Source of the DNA: Panax quinquefolius
Lineage: Eukaryota; Streptophyta; Magnoliopsida; Apiales; Araliaceae
Assembly (NCBI GenBank): GCA_020205615.1
Contig: CM035151.1
Coordinates: 46,491,409-46,555,408 of the forward strand
Direction of reading: 5' to 3'
Length of the DNA stretch: 64,000 nt
Part shown: positions 61,430 through 64,000 of the stretch, in pieces
How the letters are laid out: every line of letters begins with the position of its first letter
Position numbering within the stretch: position 1 is the first letter of the stretch
The notes under the pieces: model-generated
Seen by the model: only the letters and a program-made list of their open reading frames with translations
What the model was told of the DNA's origin: nothing
The model's database searches: none
Translations under genes and position numbers: made by a program

Positions 61430-62011
61430 TTATCCTCTTGGCACATATTCAATCACCACCTTCTTGAAGCCTTCCATCACCTTTTGTGCTACAGTTCGAT
61501 ATGGCGCCAGGATAGGTTCCTTCACTCCAAATTGGCCTTTTATTTGCTGCACTATAAGGTTTGAGTCTCCCTCTACTTTAAGGTATTTGACTCTCAACTC
61601 TTGAGCCGCCAACAATCCTAGTATGAATGCCTCATATTTCTCGCTTCATGTTTGTGCAAGGAAATCCAATTTGTATGAAAGGCCACTTTAATTTTCTTTG
61701 GTGGTCAACACCACTCCTGCTCCGCCTTTACCTTCTGCAGATGATCCATCAAAAGCCAAACTCCACCATTCTGGGTCCTCCTCCATCAAGTCGATTGATT
61801 CTACTTCTCCACCTAGAAGATCCTCAGAAGGGGGTTCATATTCTCCATTTGGAAATTGAGCTAGCAGGTCTACCAAGGCTTGACATCGGATTGCCTTTGG
61901 TGTTACACACTTGATGTCGTATTCTGAAAGAATCATCATCCATTTGGCAGGTCTCACTACTAATGCTGGCTTAGTTAATAGGTATCTGATTGGATCGATT
62001 TTTTGTTGCAA
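61430..62011 (-). pseudogene. Tat RNase H end and second (archaeal-type) RNase H
   Basis: Frame 62011-61688 gives the end of the first RNase H (DPIRYLLTKPALVVRPAKW, LSEYDI) and then EWWSLAFDGSSAEGKGGAGV, the start of an additional RNase H with its first catalytic Asp. After stops at 61640-61690 it continues with KYEAF and, in 61615-61430, LKVEGDSNLIVQQIKG with a further catalytic Asp. This second RNase H marks the Tat lineage. At least two frame breaks prevent a continuous product. Confidence 0.85.
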
Positions 62012-62026
62012 GCTTTACTTGTGGTG

Positions 62027-63135
62027 CTAGAAAATAATGCCGCATTTCTCATGAATGAACACAAACGCTAGGCAATGCCTCTCCACCTGTGAATACCTAG
62101 TTTCTGGTCCTCTGATTATCCGGCTAATGTAATACACATGTTTCTCTTCTCCATCCACCTCTTGCGTGATCAATCCTCCTATAGACTTCTTGGTAGATGT
62201 GATGTACAACTGTAATGGCATTCCTCTTTGTGGCACTACCATCGTTTGTGCTGAAGACAAAATTCTTTTTACCTTCTCAAAGGCCTGTTGTTGGTCTTGC
62301 CCCCAGTCCCATTGTGCCTTTCCTTTTAGCAATTTGCCGAAAGGTTCTGTGACTTCGACTAATGCTGGCATGAATCTTCTCATGTACGAGACTTTCCCTA
62401 GGAAGCTCTTTAACTGCTTTTACGTCTTTGGTGGTGGCATCTCTGTAACTGCTTTCACCTTGCTTGGGTCCACCTCTAAACCTCTGTTGTGCACCAAGAA
62501 GCCCAAGAATTTTCGGGACGTCATTCCAAAGGCGCACTTCTTCGGATTTATCCTCAACTTGCACCTTTGGCATCGCTCAAACACTTTCCTCAAGTCCTCC
62601 ACATGAGTTGTCGCCTTTTTGGATTTCACTACTATGTCGTCCACATAGTCCTCCACTATATCATGAATCATGTCATGAAATATGGCGTGCATTGCCCTTT
62701 GATAAGTTGCCCCCCCCCCCCCCCGCATTCTTCAACCTGAATGGCATTACTACATAGTAGAAATTCCCAAACGGGGTATGAAAGGCTGTCAACTCTACAT
62801 CTTCTATGGACATCTTTATCTGATTGTAACCCACAAACCCATCCATGAATGACATCATCTCATGATTAGTCGTTGCATCTACCAAAGTGTCTATGTTGGG
62901 TAATGGATACATGTCCTTTCGGGCATGCCTTGTTCAAGTCTCTGAAATCCACACATATTCGTAGTTGTCCATTTGATTTCTTTACCGGTACGATCTGGAA
63001 AGCCATGTTGGATGTTGGATTGGCTTGATGAACCCTACTTCTAAAGAACTTTTTGATTTCTTCTTTTATTTGTGTTTCCATTTGGTGCATAGTTGCGAGG
63101 TGCTTGCTTCACTGGCTTCATTCCCGAGCTTATGT
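62027..63135 (-). pseudogene. Tat reverse transcriptase and RNase H
   Basis: Motifs in order on the minus strand: NMAFQIVPVKKSNGQLRICV, DFRDLNKACPK, MYPLPNIDTLVDA, SFMDGFVGYNQIKM (first catalytic Asp), FYYVVMPFRLKNAG, a run of 15 G where about 5 are expected, ATYQRAMHAIFHDMI, YVDDIVVKSKK (catalytic YVDD intact), KKCAFGM, LGFLVHNRGLEVDP, then RNase H-like LQLYITSTKKSIGG and HVYYISRII. The G-run adds about 10 nt and shifts the frame; further frameshifts lie near 62900 and 62400. Confidence 0.88.
62710..62724 (-). repeat. Homopolymer G15 (C15 on +) in Tat reverse transcriptase
   Basis: Fifteen C on the + strand in the codons for Asn-Ala-Gly-Ala-Thr. Five G would keep the frame, so the run is expanded by about ten bases or miscounted in the assembly. 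Confidence 0.85.
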
Positions 63136-64000
63136 TTAGATTGTGCTCCACAAGATCTTTGTCAATTCGGGCATCTCATCGTAATTCCAAGCAAAGACAT
63201 CCCTATACTCTCGCAATAGTTGTATGAGCTCCTCTTTCTGGTCAGCCTCAAGCTCCTTGTTGACATAAGTCAGTCTTGGCGTTCCTCCATCTATTTCTAA
63301 ATTAACTTCTTCTAATTCATTTTGTTGAGGTTTTGGCCTATCCTTGAAGCATTCTGGAGCTGGTTCAACCTTCTGTTGTACAACTTCTTCTTCTTCATTA
63401 TTGCTGGAGTGGGGGACACCTCCGAGCCATTGGGTTTGCACGCTTCCTTGGGCTCTTCCCCTTGCACTGCCGTCAATGATCGAAACACCACCTTTCCGTC
63501 GGGTTTAACAATCCTCTCCCATTTTGCCTTTTGGCCATCCTCAGACTGTGCAATCCTCTTGGCATTTATTATATTTCTGGCATCTTCAGGATCCGCTAGC
63601 CTTTTCTTCTTGTCTCTTCCTTCCTTCTCCAAGTCTACTACTACTGGCTTCATATTTTTGGAACATTCTCCATGTTCCGAGGTCTTCTTCTTCTTTTTTT
63701 CTGCAGGTACAAACTTATCTTCCTGCACTTCCTCCCACTTTGCTAGTCTTAGGGAATCGTGCCTTGCGATCTGGTTCTCTCCTCTTCAAATGACATCATC
63801 AAAAAGTTGTTTCTTTGATGATGTGCCTCCTCTGGTCCAAAAGGATTTCGAGTTGCTGGTACCTTCACTTCTCTCCCTTTCCAAATAGCTTTCAGGCATT
63901 GATGAAAACCGAGGGTACCACCCCATAGTCATTTTGCCAAGCCCTTCCCAAAGAAGACATGATATCTTGTGCATCCACCTCTGCAACATGGAACATTACT
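63136..64000 (-). pseudogene. Tat polyprotein upstream of reverse transcriptase
   Basis: Minus strand. The frame 63728-63312 is a Lys/Glu-rich linker (KFVPAEKKKKKTSEHGE, RDKKKRLADPEDARNII). The frame 63441-63136 leads into reverse transcriptase with ELIQLLREYRDVFAWNYDEM, the usual N-terminus of Tat RT. A third frame reaches the window edge (63989-63786). No clear protease motif is seen. The overlapping long + strand frame at 63322-63888 is a low-complexity Ser/Phe-rich shadow of the Lys-rich linker. Confidence 0.75.

Larger units (their letters stand above)
58000..64000 (-). mobile_element. Tat-lineage Ty3-gypsy element, right part outside window
   Basis: On the minus strand from 64000 to 59640: protease/linker, reverse transcriptase, RNase H, a second (archaeal-type) RNase H, integrase. 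The extra RNase H after the first is diagnostic for the Tat/Ogre lineage. Downstream of pol come tandem repeats (59450-59715) and an oppositely oriented ORF (58031-59070), both usual for that lineage. No 3' LTR is found to the left. The gag and 5' LTR lie right of the window. Confidence 0.88.

Noticed and set aside
63322..63888. + strand ORF of 188 residues, Ser/Phe-rich
   Set aside because: Low-complexity reverse complement of the Lys/Glu-rich Tat linker; no family motifs.

Overview
This 64 kb window is plant (angiosperm) nuclear DNA from repeat-rich, AT-rich heterochromatin. It is made almost entirely of nested LTR retrotransposons. I find no host gene, tRNA, rRNA or CRISPR array. The plant assignment rests on the element types: a Ty1-copia element with a UBN2-type gag, Ty3-gypsy Tekay/Del chromoviruses with a C-terminal chromodomain, an Athila element, and a Tat-lineage element with a second RNase H and an antisense ORF. 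The species cannot be told from this sequence.

Layout. 1-7771: degenerate Copia element A (+), whose 5' end lies outside the window. 7772-7874: a scrap of Tekay gag (-). 7875-17020: complete Copia element B (+), flanked by the 5-bp duplication CTTCT. 17021-20172: gag, primer-binding site and most of the 5' LTR of Tekay element G1 (-). 20173-46034: Tekay element G2 (-), inserted in the G1 LTR. The reverse transcriptase of G2 is split by a 16.5 kb Copia cluster (24998-41478, C/D) flanked by GTACT. 46035-46345: the rest of the G1 LTR. 46346-55963: an Athila element (+), carrying a 3.48 kb solo LTR (52313-55794) flanked by AGAGT. 55964-57835: two truncated Tekay-like LTRs. 58031-64000: a Tat-lineage element (-) with its antisense ORF on the + strand.

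Order of events (inferred). Athila is oldest, G1 entered its LTR, G2 entered the G1 LTR, and Copia C/D entered the G2 pol. Copia A and B entered the G1 gag about 100 bp apart. Every coding region is broken by stops, frameshifts or deletions.

Two patterns cut across the elements. First, the Copia LTR and leader are a dense series of short near-perfect hairpins whose loops are drawn from a few sequences (TTG, TGG, AAG, TAG, GGAG), plus a 14-nt hairpin motif present three times in each complete leader. Second, where repeat copies disagree, the differences (including frameshifting indels) concentrate at CTG/CAG trinucleotides, in all families compared. This looks like a CHG-methylation-linked sequencing artefact or a CHG-directed mutation footprint, and it makes the apparent gene decay here less trustworthy.
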